Below are positions 31,612 through 40,140 of a stretch of DNA of 64,000 nt, piece after piece. Below the pieces are notes generated by a model. The model saw only the letters and a list, made by a program, of their open reading frames with translations. It made no database searches and was not told where the DNA came from. A program made the translations under genes and the position numbers. Origin of the DNA: Cellulomonas sp. S1-8 (GTDB taxonomy: Bacteria > Actinomycetota > Actinomycetes > Actinomycetales > Cellulomonadaceae); NCBI RefSeq assembly GCF_026184235.1, contig NZ_CP110806.1, positions 1,116,001 through 1,180,000 on the forward strand, in the 5' to 3' direction. The number at the start of each line of letters is the position of its first letter. Positions within the stretch are counted from its first letter, which is position 1.

Positions 31612-31685
31612 GCCCCCGTAGCCCAACCGGCAGAGGCAACCGGCTTAAACCCGGTCCAGTCCGGGTTCGAACCCCGGCGGGGGCA
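31612..31685 (+). tRNA. tRNA with anticodon UAA (Leu by code) and a short variable loop
   Basis: 74 nt without CCA; only CC follows the discriminator A31685. The acceptor stem GCCCCCG/CGGGGGC is perfect. The D arm has a 3-bp stem and an AACCGGCAG loop. The anticodon stem ACCGG/CCGGT is perfect with loop CTTAAAC, giving UAA at 31646-31648. The T arm CCGGG-TTCGAAC-CCCGG is perfect. Bacterial leucine tRNAs normally have a long class II variable arm, yet this one has only five nt (CCAGT), so leucine identity is uncertain although UAA reads UUA. A possible -10, CAGGAT, lies at 31597-31602. No intron or frameshift is seen. Confidence 0.85.
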
Positions 31686-31697
31686 CCGGGCGTGACG

Positions 31698-32090
31698 TCA
31701 GGCGTCCGGGCGGTCGCGCTCCGTCGCCCGCTCACGGGCGCGGAGCTGCGCCTCCCACTCGCGCAGCATCTGCTCGTGGAGCTGGTCGGACCGGCGCTCC
31801 TCGGCACGGCGGCGCTCCTCGGCCAGGGCGTCGTCGCCGTAGCGGCGGGGACGCTCGTGCTCGGGGAAGCCGGCGGTCTCGGTGGCCCGCCACGGGACGT
31901 GGGTGCGCGGCGTCTGCGGGCGTCCGGCGACGAGCCACGCGACACCGCCGACCAGCGGCAGCACGACGATGAGGACGATCCACCAGCCCTTCGACAGGTT
32001 CCGCACGCGGTCGGGGTCGGACTGGATCGCGTCGATGAGGCAGAACACCAGCAGGGCGATCTCCGCGATCACCGGCAGGAAGCGCAGCAC
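31698..32090 (-). CDS. PLDc_N-domain membrane protein
   Basis: 130 aa. Two transmembrane helices (LPVIAEIALLVFCLIDAI and WWIVLIVVLPLVGGVAWLVAG) form a phospholipase-D-nuclease N-terminal (PLDc_N) domain, with the usual polar DPDRVRNLSKGWW between them. No PLD HKD catalytic motif follows; instead there is a charged helical tail (DALAEERRRAEERRSDQLHEQMLREWEAQLRARERATE) predicted to be coiled coil. It is not an enzyme by itself, and its role is unknown. GTG 32090 has GGGGGT 3 nt upstream, a weak site. Its stop lies 13 nt from the tRNA 3' end on the opposite strand. Confidence 0.8.
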   Translation of the reverse strand: MLRFLPVIAEIALLVFCLIDAIQSDPDRVRNLSKGWWIVLIVVLPLVGGVAWLVAGRPQTPRTHVPWRATETAGFPEHERPRRYGDDALAEERRRAEERRSDQLHEQMLREWEAQLRARERATERDRPDA

Positions 32091-32164
32091 CCGACCCCCT
32101 TCGTCGTCACGGGCAGGTGAAAACTAGCGTTCCTGGGCGTCTGCTGTGACCGGTTCGGGGCGCC

Positions 32165-32629
32165 TCACCCGTTCGGACGTGCGGGAACGTCGCCCCCGAC
32201 GGTGTCCTGCAGCCACCGGGTCATCGAGGCGGCGTCCGACGGGCCGGTGTCGAGGACCTCCCGGACCTGCACGGGCTGGCCCGTCGGGACACCGCCGCGG
32301 CCCGGCACGGCGGAGACGCGCGCCGCGATCTCGAGCGCGCGGTCCAGGGACGCCACGTCGACGACCTGGAAACCCGCCACCCACTCGGAGAACTCCGCGA
32401 ACGGGCCCTCGGTGACGGTCGTGCCGGCGCGTCCGTCCGACCGCACGACGTGGGCGATGTCGGGCCCGTCGAGCACGACGAGGCCCGTGAGCTCGCCGTT
32501 CGCGCGCAGCTCGTCGTTGAGCGCGCCGTAGTGGTCGAGGTGCGCCTGCACGTCGGCCGGGTCCCACTCGTCCATCGTCGTGGGGTCGGCGCCGGGCTGG
32601 AAGTCGACGATGAGCAGGTACCTCGGCAT
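32165..32629 (-). CDS. YciI-like (DGPF/YCII-related) protein
   Basis: 154 aa. It starts MPRYLLIVDFQPGADP and contains the TEGPFAEFSEWVAGFQVVD segment of the YCII-related (DGPF) family, a ferredoxin-like alpha-beta dimer fold. Members are often encoded near ECF sigma factors and their biochemical role is mostly unknown. ATG 32629 has GGAG 7 nt upstream; longer frames are shadows. The C-terminal ~30 residues (MTRWLQDTVGGDVPARPNG) extend past the core. It is followed on the same strand by nothing coding before the PLDc_N gene, with a 74-nt gap. Confidence 0.85.
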   Translation of the reverse strand: MPRYLLIVDFQPGADPTTMDEWDPADVQAHLDHYGALNDELRANGELTGLVVLDGPDIAHVVRSDGRAGTTVTEGPFAEFSEWVAGFQVVDVASLDRALEIAARVSAVPGRGGVPTGQPVQVREVLDTGPSDAASMTRWLQDTVGGDVPARPNG

Positions 32630-32750
32630 GGCGTTCTCCGTCTCCTCGGGGTGCCGGGGTGGCGCCCACACCTCCATGACGCGCGGCGGGTCGGGTTCTC
32701 GACCTTCCCGCCGGTCCTTGCCCCGGTCGGGTCCGCCCGTCGGCCCCGGG

Positions 32751-33638
32751 TCAGTCCAGGCCCGCCGCCGCCTCGGCCTGCTCGATCTGCGCGTTCCAGG
32801 CGCGCTTGCCCGCGCGCCAGCCCTCGTCGTCGGCGCCCAGGCGCCAGTAGCCGGAGATCGACAGGTCGCCGCGCGCGACGCGGTGGTCGACCCGCAGGTG
32901 GGCGCGCAGCTCCTTGACGGCGCCCGCCTCGCCGTGGACGAACGCGCCGACGCGCCCCGCGGGCCACGGCCACGCGCGGACGGCGTCGGCGAGCGTGGAT
33001 CCCGCCGGTGCGTCGCCGTGGTGCAGCCAGTGCACGTCGACACCGGGGGGTGCGACGAGGTCGAGCTCGTCGTCGGGGCCGTGGACCTCGACGAACGCGG
33101 CACCGACCGCACCGGGCTCGAGGCCTTCGAGGGTGGCCGCGACGGCGGGCAGCGCGCTCGCGTCGGCGACCAGCAGGTGCGTGTCGACGTCGGTCTGCGG
33201 CGACCAGGCGCCGCCGGGACCGTGCACGAGGACGCGGTCGCCCGGCACGGCCGCGAGCGCCCACGGCCCGGCCACGCCCTCGTCGCCGTGCACGACGAGG
33301 TCGACGGTGAGCTCGCGCGCCGCACCGTCCCAGGCGCGCACGGTGTAGGCACGCAGGCGGACGTCGACGCCGTCCGGCAGGGACGCCCGCAGGGCCGGGA
33401 CGTCGACGCGGCCGTCCGCACCGAGCGGGCAGGCGTCGAGCGCACCGGCGGGCAGGAACCCGAGCTTGACGTAGGAGTCCGTGTGGGTCGGCGCGTCGAG
33501 GGGAGCCAGGCCGGGCCCGCCGAGGACGACCCGCGCGAGGTGCGGCGTGAGCCGAGCGGTCCGGACCACCTCGGCGAGGACCGGCGCGGGACGCCGGGAC
33601 GGTGCGAGGGGCAGCGTGCTCGGCCCGGCGGTGGTCAT
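32751..33638 (-). CDS. siderophore-interacting protein (ferric-siderophore reductase family)
   Basis: 295 aa. An N-terminal FAD-binding barrel (~15-140; RLRAYTVRAWDGAARELTVDLVVHGDEGVAGPWA, with the family RxYT motif) is followed by a C-terminal SIP NAD(P)H domain (VHGEAGAVKELRAHL, ISGYWRLGADDEGWR). The family reduces ferric siderophores in the cytosol to release iron. An IdeR/DtxR-like iron box overlaps its start, and a TAGGGT hexamer ends 6 nt before the ATG, so it is probably leaderless and iron-repressed. No transporter genes lie next to it. Confidence 0.93.
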   Translation of the reverse strand: MTTAGPSTLPLAPSRRPAPVLAEVVRTARLTPHLARVVLGGPGLAPLDAPTHTDSYVKLGFLPAGALDACPLGADGRVDVPALRASLPDGVDVRLRAYTVRAWDGAARELTVDLVVHGDEGVAGPWALAAVPGDRVLVHGPGGAWSPQTDVDTHLLVADASALPAVAATLEGLEPGAVGAAFVEVHGPDDELDLVAPPGVDVHWLHHGDAPAGSTLADAVRAWPWPAGRVGAFVHGEAGAVKELRAHLRVDHRVARGDLSISGYWRLGADDEGWRAGKRAWNAQIEQAEAAAGLD

Positions 33639-33656
33639 GAGGCGACCCTAACCTCG
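33638..33656 (-). promoter_or_regulatory. iron box (IdeR/DtxR-type operator) over the SIP promoter
   Basis: Read on the minus strand, the 19-mer CGAGGTTAGGGTCGCCTCA matches the DtxR/IdeR consensus TTAGGTTAGGCTAACCTAA at 13 of 19 positions, including the whole AGGTTAGG half. It contains the -10-like TAGGGT and ends at the first base of the start codon, so a bound repressor would block transcription directly. Confidence 0.6.
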
Positions 33657-33837
33657 GCGGACGCACCGCACCCGCGGGCCGATGCCGGGGTGTGATGCGG
33701 GCCACGTCCCCGGTGTGCAACGCCGCTCACCGGTCGGCCGTTGGGGAGGCGGGTGCCCCCGCCCCCGGCGGACGTACGCTCAGGCGTACGCCGCGCACCA
33801 CCCGCTGACCGCCGCCCCGCGGCCACCCGGAGGAACC

Positions 33838-36800
33838 GTGTCACGCCTCGCCCGGCTCTCGCTCGCCAACCGCTCCGTCGTCGCCCTGCTCACGGTCGCG
33901 ATCGCGGTGTTCGGGTGGTTCAGCCTCGGTTCGTTGAAGTCCGAGCTGATCCCCTCGCTGCAGATCCCCACCGCGTTCATCGTGGCCGTGGACCCCGGGT
34001 CGTCACCCGAGCTGGTGGAGCAGCAGGTCACGGAGCCGATCGAGCAGGCGCTCTCGGCCGTCGCGGACGTCGAGTCCGTCACGTCCACGTCGTCGACGTC
34101 GGTGTCCACGACCGTCGTCGAGCTGACGTACGGCGTCGACGTGGACGCGCGCGCGCAGGAGATCCAGAGCGCGCTCGACCGGATCGGCTCGTCCCTGCCG
34201 GACGGCGTCGACCCGAACGTGTTCACCGGCTCGATCGACGACTTCCCGGTCGTGCAGCTGGCCGTCGCGGGCACCCCCGACGACGTGCGCGACGGCGAGG
34301 ACCCGCAGGCCGCGCTCGCCCGCGTCGTGCAGGACGTCGTCGCACCGCGGTTCGAGCAGATCGAGGGCGTGCGCGACGTCGCCGTCACGGGCGTCGCGGA
34401 CCAGGCCGTCACCGTCACCCTCGACCTGCCGGCCCTCACCGCGGCCGGGCTCTCGCCGCTGGCCGTGCAGACCATCCTGCAGGACAACGGGGTCGTCCTG
34501 CCCACCGGCACGGTCGACGACGGGGACCTCACGCTGTCCGTGCAGGCGGGCTCGGAGATCACGTCCGTCGACGACCTGCGCGCGCTGCCGCTGCTCGGGT
34601 CGGGTCGGCCCACGACCCTGGGCGACATCGCGGACGTCGTCGTCGCCCCCGTGCCGGCGGCGGGCTTCTCGCGCCTCGACGGGGAGCCCGCGCTCGCGGT
34701 CTCGCTGACCAAGACCCCGGCGGGCAACACCGTCGACGTGTCGCACGGCGCGCAGGACGCCGTCGCGGAGCTGCGCGACCAGCTCGGTGACGACGTCGAC
34801 GTCGCCGTCGTGTTCGACCAGGCACCGTTCATCGAGGAGTCCATCGAGGGGTTGGCGACCGAGGGGGGTCTCGGCCTGCTGTTCGCGGTCCTCGTGATCC
34901 TCGTGTTCCTCGGCTCGGTGCGCTCGACCCTGGTGTCGGCCATCTCGATCCCGCTGTCGCTGCTGGTGACGTTCATCGGCCTGCGCCTGGCGGGGTACTC
35001 GCTCAACATCCTCACGCTCGCCGCGATGACCATCGCGATCGGCCGCGTCGTCGACGACTCGATCGTCGTCATCGAGAACATCAAGCGGCATCTGTCGTAC
35101 GGGGAGCCCAAGCGCGACGCGATCCTCACGGCGGTCCGCGAGGTGGCCTCCGCGATCACGGCGTCGACGATCGCGACGATCGCGGTGTTCCTGCCGATCG
35201 GGCTGGTCGGCGGCATGGTGGGCGAGCTGTTCCGCCCGTTCGCGTTCACGACGGCGATCGCGCTGGCGGCCTCGCTGCTGGTCTCCCTGACGATCGTGCC
35301 GGTGCTCGCGTACTGGTTCGTCAAGGCGGGCTCGACCGACCCGGCCGAGGCGGCGCGCGTGCGGACCGCGGCGGAGACCAAGGAGCGGCGCTCGTTGCTG
35401 CAGCGCGGCTACCTCGCGACCCTGCGCGGCTCCCTCGCGCACCCCGTCGTGTCCGTCGTGGCCGCGCTCGTCGTGTTCGCCGGGACCGTCGGGCTCGCGA
35501 CGCGCCTGGAGACCAACTTCCTCGGCGACGCCGGGCAGGACACGCTCACCGTCACGCAGACCTTCCCGCCCGCGACGTCGCTGGAGGCGCAGGACGCGGC
35601 CGCCCGCGACGTCGAGGACGCGCTCCGGGACGTCGACGGCGTCGAGACCGTCCAGACGACCGTCGGGTCGTCGGGCGGCATCGAGGCCGCGTTCAGCGGG
35701 GGCGGCGCACCGAGCGCGACCTTCGCGCTGACGCTCGCGTCCGACGGGGACACCACCGCGGTCGCCGACGACGTGCGCGACACCGTCGCCGGGCTGGACG
35801 TCGCCGGCGAGGTGGCCGTCGCCGGCGCGGACGCCGCCTTCGGGTCGTCCACGGTGGACGTCGTCGTGCAGGCCGACGACGGCGCCGAGCTGGCGGCCCT
35901 GGCGGCGCAGGTACGCGACGTCGTCGCCGGCGTCGAGGGCACGACCGACGTGGTCAACGACCTCGCGGCCGACCAGCCGACCGTGCGGGTCACCGTCGAC
36001 CGGGCCGCCGCCGCGGCCGCCGGTCTCAGCGAGACCGCCGTGGTGGGGACCGTCGCCGGGCTCATGAGCCCGCAGCCCGTGGGCACCGTCGACCTGGGCG
36101 CCGGGCCGGTGGACGTCACGATCGTCACGCTGCCCGCACCGTCGAGCGTCGCCGACCTCGAGCAGCTGGTGCTGCCGACGGCCACCGGCGTCATCCCGCT
36201 GACGGCCGTCGCGAGCGTCGAGCAGGTCGAGGTGCCGGTGTCGACGACCCGCATCGACGGGTCGCGTGCCGCGACGGTGTCGGCGACACCCGCGGACCAG
36301 GACCTCGGTGCCCTGACCCAGCGGCTGCGCACCGCGCTCGAGGACGTCGAGGTGCCCCCGGGCGCGAGCCTGGTCGTCGGCGGCGTCGCGGCGGACCAGG
36401 AGGACGCGTTCGCGGACCTCGGGCTCGCACTGCTCATCGCGATCGTCATCGTCTACGTCGTCATGGTCGCGACGTTCCGCTCGCTGCTGCAGCCGCTGAT
36501 CCTGCTGGTGTCGGTGCCGTTCGCGGCCACCGGTGCGCTGCTCGGCCTGCTGCTGACCGGGACCCCGCTGGGCGTGCCCGCCCTCATCGGCGTGCTCATG
36601 CTCATCGGCGTCGTCGTGACCAACGCGATCGTGCTGGTCGACCTGGTCAACCAGTACCGCGAGCAGGGCCGGGACCTCGACGAGGCCGTCACCGAGGGGT
36701 CGCGCAAGCGTCTGCGGCCCATCCTCATGACGGCCGCGGCGACGATCTTCGCTCTCGTGCCGATGGCGCTGGGGATCACGGGCGGCGGGGTGTTCATCTC

Positions 36801-36969
36801 GCAGCCGCTCGCGATCGTCGTCATCGGCGGGCTGTTCACCTCGACGCTGCTGACCCTCGTGCTGGTGCCGGTGCTCTACACGCTGGTCGAGCGGGGTCGG
36901 CTGCGGGGGGCGGCGCGGCGTGCGTCGCGCCGGCGGACCCCGGCACCGGACGGTGCCACCGCGGCCTGA
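33838..36969 (+). CDS. RND-family efflux permease (HAE1-like)
   Basis: 1043 aa, full length. Twelve transmembrane helices are arranged as one plus a large extracellular loop plus five, repeated twice. The proton-relay pair is present in GRVVDDSIVVIENIKRHL (helix 4). The ends of each half show the internal duplication (FPLPL-like SIPLSLLVTFIGL and VPFAATGALLGLL). GTG 33838 follows GGAGGA. In Gram-negatives these pumps work with a membrane-fusion protein and an outer-membrane channel; neither is encoded here, as usual for actinobacterial members, so it probably exports a drug or lipid across the single membrane. The substrate is unknown. It is divergent from the SIP gene across a 199-bp gap; a TACGCT hexamer near 33775 may be its -10. 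Confidence 0.92.
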   Translation: MSRLARLSLANRSVVALLTVAIAVFGWFSLGSLKSELIPSLQIPTAFIVAVDPGSSPELVEQQVTEPIEQALSAVADVESVTSTSSTSVSTTVVELTYGVDVDARAQEIQSALDRIGSSLPDGVDPNVFTGSIDDFPVVQLAVAGTPDDVRDGEDPQAALARVVQDVVAPRFEQIEGVRDVAVTGVADQAVTVTLDLPALTAAGLSPLAVQTILQDNGVVLPTGTVDDGDLTLSVQAGSEITSVDDLRALPLLGSGRPTTLGDIADVVVAPVPAAGFSRLDGEPALAVSLTKTPAGNTVDVSHGAQDAVAELRDQLGDDVDVAVVFDQAPFIEESIEGLATEGGLGLLFAVLVILVFLGSVRSTLVSAISIPLSLLVTFIGLRLAGYSLNILTLAAMTIAIGRVVDDSIVVIENIKRHLSYGEPKRDAILTAVREVASAITASTIATIAVFLPIGLVGGMVGELFRPFAFTTAIALAASLLVSLTIVPVLAYWFVKAGSTDPAEAARVRTAAETKERRSLLQRGYLATLRGSLAHPVVSVVAALVVFAGTVGLATRLETNFLGDAGQDTLTVTQTFPPATSLEAQDAAARDVEDALRDVDGVETVQTTVGSSGGIEAAFSGGGAPSATFALTLASDGDTTAVADDVRDTVAGLDVAGEVAVAGADAAFGSSTVDVVVQADDGAELAALAAQVRDVVAGVEGTTDVVNDLAADQPTVRVTVDRAAAAAAGLSETAVVGTVAGLMSPQPVGTVDLGAGPVDVTIVTLPAPSSVADLEQLVLPTATGVIPLTAVASVEQVEVPVSTTRIDGSRAATVSATPADQDLGALTQRLRTALEDVEVPPGASLVVGGVAADQEDAFADLGLALLIAIVIVYVVMVATFRSLLQPLILLVSVPFAATGALLGLLLTGTPLGVPALIGVLMLIGVVVTNAIVLVDLVNQYREQGRDLDEAVTEGSRKRLRPILMTAAATIFALVPMALGITGGGVFISQPLAIVVIGGLFTSTLLTLVLVPVLYTLVERGRLRGAARRASRRRTPAPDGATAA

Positions 36970-36992
36970 CGACCGGCGGCGCACCACCCACG

Positions 36993-37047
36993 AACGACAG
37001 CGGCGCACCGTCGTCCCCCTCCGGGACGGCGGTGCGCCGCTGTCGTT
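36993..37047. terminator. 18-bp bidirectional terminator between RND pump and ABC permease
   Basis: AACGACAGCGGCGCACCG (36993-37010) pairs perfectly with CGGTGCGCCGCTGTCGTT (37030-37047), with further CGTCC/GGACG pairing inside. It lies 24 nt after the RND stop and 12 nt before the end of the convergent ABC permease gene, so it can serve both. Confidence 0.85.
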
Positions 37048-37058
37048 GCGCGGACGTC

Positions 37059-37922
37059 TCAGACGTCGCGCGTGCGCAGCCGGACGGCGCCGGCCGCGAG
37101 CAGGACGACGACCCAGCCGACCAGCACCGCGTAGCCGCCCCACGGGGACAGCTCGACGGCCAGGGGCGACATCTGGTTCGTCATCTCGATCATCTCCTCG
37201 GGCGTCGCGACCCGTGCACCTGCCGACGACGGCAGGAACGGCCGGACCCACTCCAGCGGCTTCCAGGAGATGAAGCTCAGGACGCTCTCGACGACCAGCA
37301 CGAAGCCGATCACCGTCGCGATCGTGGCCGCCGTGTTGCGCAGCAGGGTGCCGAGCGCGAACCCGAGCAGCGCCACCGTCGCGATGTACAGCGGCGTGCC
37401 CAGCACGATGCGGAGCATCTCGGGGTCCGACCAGTCGGGCTGCATCGCAGGCACGATCATCCCGGCCAGCAGCAGCGACAGCGCCGTCCCGACGGCAGCG
37501 GTGGCGAACGTCACGAACGCGACGACGAGGCCCTTCGCCCACAGGACGGGCAGGCGGGTCGGCACGGCTGCGAAGGTCGAGCGGACCTGCCCGGTGCCGT
37601 ACTCGCCGGTCACCGCGAGCGCCGCGAGCACCACGAGCACGAGCGAACCGAAGATCTGGCCCGGCGCGAGCACCAGGTAGATGATCGACGCGCTGCCGTC
37701 CGCGCCCTCGAACTCCTCGGGAGCGAAGCTGGCCGACGCGGCCATCGCCCAGGCGAGCAGGACGAGGACGACGATCGTCAGGCCGATCGTCCAGAACGTC
37801 GAGCGCAGGCTCCACAGCTTGATCCACTCGGAGCGCAGGACGCCCCAGGGGCTGAGGCGCACGCCGGACGCGGGTGCGGCGGCCGCGGCCGGCGCGGTGC
37901 GGGGGGTGGTCGCGGTGCTCAT
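37059..37922 (-). CDS. ABC-2 type transporter permease
   Basis: 287 aa with about six transmembrane helices and the ABC-2 permease pattern: an N-terminal SEWIKLWSLRSTFWT coupling segment, EYGTGQVRSTFAAVPTR after helix 2, then paired helices to a WVVVLLAAGAVRLRTRDV end. It has no soluble domain. Its start overlaps the stop of the ATPase gene (37919-37922), so the two are translationally coupled and form one exporter or resistance-type ABC complex. The substrate is unknown. Confidence 0.9.
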   Translation of the reverse strand: MSTATTPRTAPAAAAAPASGVRLSPWGVLRSEWIKLWSLRSTFWTIGLTIVVLVLLAWAMAASASFAPEEFEGADGSASIIYLVLAPGQIFGSLVLVVLAALAVTGEYGTGQVRSTFAAVPTRLPVLWAKGLVVAFVTFATAAVGTALSLLLAGMIVPAMQPDWSDPEMLRIVLGTPLYIATVALLGFALGTLLRNTAATIATVIGFVLVVESVLSFISWKPLEWVRPFLPSSAGARVATPEEMIEMTNQMSPLAVELSPWGGYAVLVGWVVVLLAAGAVRLRTRDV

Positions 37923-38887
37923 CGGTGCGCCTCCGGGCTGGTCGGGCCGGCGGTCCCGGCGGTGGTGGGGGTGCCGTCGGCGGGCACACCCGAGTGGTAC
38001 TCGACCGCGTCGGCGGTGAGGGACATGTACGCCTGCTCGAGCGAGCCGCTGACGGGCGTGAGCTCGTGCAGGACGAACCGGGACGCGGCGGCGAGCTCGC
38101 CGATCTCGGCGGCCGTCGGGCCGTGCACCTCGAGCAGGCCGGGCTCGATCGCGTCGATCGTGGCCTCGGGCCCGGACAGCGCGGCGGCGAGCTCGGTCGC
38201 GTGCGGGGACCGCACCCGGACCGTCGTGGTCGTGGCGCGCGAGATGACGTCGCCCACCGGGCCCTGCGCGACGATCTTGCCGCGGCCGATGACGAGCAGG
38301 TCGTCGGCCGTGACCGCGACCTCGCTCATGAGGTGCGAGGACAGGAAGACGGTGCGGCCCTCGGACGCCCAGTGCTTGGCGAGCCCGCGCACCCAGGCCA
38401 CGCCCTCGGGGTCGAGCCCGTTGACCGGCTCGTCGAGGATGAGGGTGTGCGGGTCGCCCAGCAGGGCCGCCGCGATGCCGAGGCGCTGCCCCATGCCCAG
38501 GGAGAAGCCCTTGACCCGCTTGTTCGCGACGGCGCCGAGGCCGGCGAGCTCGATCACCTGGTCGACGCGCTTGTCGCCGATGCGGTGCGTCGCCGCCATC
38601 GCCCGCAGGTGCTGACGTGCCGTGCGCCCGGGGTGCACGGCCTTCGCCTCGAGCAGCGCCCCGACCTCCGTCAGCGGGGAGCGCAGCTTGGCGTACGGCC
38701 GGCCCTGCACCGTCACGGTGCCGGCGGTCGGGTGGTCGAGGCCGACGATCATGCGCATGGTCGTCGACTTGCCGGCCCCGTTGGGGCCGAGGAAGCCGGT
38801 CACGCGGCCGGGTCGCACCGTGAAGTCGATGCCGTCGACGGCGGTCTTGCTGCCGTACCGCTTGGTCAGTCCGTGCGCCTCGATCAT
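37919..38887 (-). CDS. ABC transporter ATP-binding protein (DrrA/CcmA type)
   Basis: 322 aa. Walker A is GPNGAGKSTT, the Q-loop region is VGALLEAKAVHPGRTARQHL, the signature is SLGMGQRLGIA (an LSGG variant) and Walker B is LILDEPVNGLDP. It has the C-terminal ~100-residue extension typical of multidrug/antibiotic-type ATPases (DUF4162-like). It powers the downstream coupled permease. A 237-bp divergent region separates it from the Bax-inhibitor-like gene and must hold both promoters; a TACGTT hexamer near 39071 could serve the plus-strand gene. Confidence 0.93.
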   Translation of the reverse strand: MIEAHGLTKRYGSKTAVDGIDFTVRPGRVTGFLGPNGAGKSTTMRMIVGLDHPTAGTVTVQGRPYAKLRSPLTEVGALLEAKAVHPGRTARQHLRAMAATHRIGDKRVDQVIELAGLGAVANKRVKGFSLGMGQRLGIAAALLGDPHTLILDEPVNGLDPEGVAWVRGLAKHWASEGRTVFLSSHLMSEVAVTADDLLVIGRGKIVAQGPVGDVISRATTTTVRVRSPHATELAAALSGPEATIDAIEPGLLEVHGPTAAEIGELAAASRFVLHELTPVSGSLEQAYMSLTADAVEYHSGVPADGTPTTAGTAGPTSPEAHR

Positions 38888-39124
38888 CGGGTCCCCTGGG
38901 GTCGCGTCGTTCGCGTGGTTGTGCTCACGGGAGACGACGGTATTCCTGCCGGGGCCGGTCGCGGCACCCTCCCGCGACGGAGGGGGGCGCCCGTGGTCTC
39001 ATCCGCGAGGACGAGGCGCACCAGGGGTGCACTCGGGGTCGTGGGGAGCGGGAACGTCCGGGGCACCCGCTACGTTGATCACGACGTCGACAGCAATTCC
39101 CGGCCGGTCCGACCAGGAGAACGC

Positions 39125-39955
39125 ATGAGCAACCCCGTCTTCAACAACAGTCCCGTCTTCGGGGACCCCCGCCAGCAGCGGCGCGGCGGCCGGCAGACGG
39201 CCGTCCAGGGGCCCGCGTGGGGCACCCCCGGCGCCCAGGCCGCGGACTCCGCGGTCCTCGAGCAGATGTACGACGCGCCCCCCGCGACCACGCGGGACAC
39301 GGGCCGCCTGACGTACGACGACGTGATCATCAAGACCGGCGGGCTGCTCGCGCTGCTCGTCGTGGTCGCGGCCGCCACCTGGGTGATCGCGCCCGGGCTG
39401 TGGATCGTCGGCGCGATCGTCGGCCTGGTCCTCGGCCTGGTCAACGCGTTCAAGAAGGAGCCGAGCCCGGTCCTCATCACGCTGTACGCGGTGGCGCAGG
39501 GCGTGTTCGTCGGTGGCATCAGCGCGTTCTACGAGTCGGCCTTCAACGGCATCGTGGGGCAGGCCGTCCTGGCGACCCTCTCGGTGTTCGCGGTCGCGCT
39601 GGTGCTCTTCCGCTCCGGCAAGGTCCGCGTCACGCCGAAGTTCCGTCGTGCCGTGCTCATCGGCATGGTCGGGTACCTCGTGTACTCGCTGGTCAACCTG
39701 GGCCTCATGCTGTTCGGTGTCGGCGGCGGCGAGTACGGCCCGCTCCGTTCCGGGCCGCTCGGCATCGGCATCGGCCTCCTCGCCGTCGGCCTGGCCGCCG
39801 CGTGCCTGATCATGGACTTCGACTCCATCAAGCGCGGTGTCGACCAGGGCGTGCCCGCGAAGTTCGCGTGGGCCGCGGCCTTCGGCCTCATCGTCACGCT
39901 GGTGTGGCTCTACCTCGAGCTGCTCCGCCTGCTGGCGATCCTGCGCGGCGAGTAG
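39125..39955 (+). CDS. Bax inhibitor-1 / YccA family membrane protein
   Basis: 276 aa. A polar Gln/Pro-rich N terminus (~1-65) is followed by seven hydrophobic helices. The family pattern is visible in FDSIKRGVDQGVPAKFAWAAAFGLIVTLVWLYLELLRLLAIL, which ends with the usual two helices. Bacterial members include Ca2+-leak channels and FtsH-interacting proteins; function here is unknown. AGGAGA lies before ATG 39125. A 13-bp hairpin follows (39987-40022). Confidence 0.92.
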   Translation: MSNPVFNNSPVFGDPRQQRRGGRQTAVQGPAWGTPGAQAADSAVLEQMYDAPPATTRDTGRLTYDDVIIKTGGLLALLVVVAAATWVIAPGLWIVGAIVGLVLGLVNAFKKEPSPVLITLYAVAQGVFVGGISAFYESAFNGIVGQAVLATLSVFAVALVLFRSGKVRVTPKFRRAVLIGMVGYLVYSLVNLGLMLFGVGGGEYGPLRSGPLGIGIGLLAVGLAAACLIMDFDSIKRGVDQGVPAKFAWAAAFGLIVTLVWLYLELLRLLAILRGE

Positions 39956-39960
39956 CCGCC

Positions 39961-39990
39961 ACAGCAGTCCACGACACAGCAGTCCACGAC
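39961..39990 (+). repeat. 15-bp tandem duplication after the Bax-inhibitor-like gene
   Basis: ACAGCAGTCCACGAC occurs twice in a row (39961-39975 and 39976-39990). The second copy runs into the terminator stem. Confidence 0.85.
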
Positions 39991-40022
39991 GCCCCGTCGG
40001 CCTCCCGGTCGACGGGGCGTCG
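39987..40022 (+). terminator. terminator hairpin after the Bax-inhibitor-like gene
   Basis: CGACGCCCCGTCG (39987-39999) pairs perfectly with CGACGGGGCGTCG (40010-40022) around a 10-nt loop, 31 nt after the stop. Confidence 0.75.
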
Positions 40023-40036
40023 CGCTGCCCGGACCC

Positions 40037-40116
40037 GCCCCCACCGCCCACCGGAACACCACTCACCGTTCGAGCGGGCGATCCGTGAGTGACGTCCCGC
40101 TCGACGGGGGTGGGCG
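40037..40116. repeat. palindromic intergenic element, family A copy 2
   Basis: CCCACCGGAACACC lies on the left and GTCCCGCTCGACGGGGGTGGGCG (40094-40116) on the right, with a perfect inner stem CACTCAC (40060-40066)/GTGAGTG (40085-40091). It shares the ACCGGAAC and CCGCTCG(A/G)CGGG arms with copies at 25621 and 42646. It lies just upstream of cbs and ends 24 nt before its start. Confidence 0.6.
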
Positions 40117-40140
40117 ACGGGTGGGTGAGAGGATCGGGGA

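Noticed and set aside
34003..37989. Minus-strand open frame of 1328 codons opposite the RND pump
   Set aside because: It spans the RND gene, a terminator and an ABC gene in a different frame; a composition artefact of high GC.
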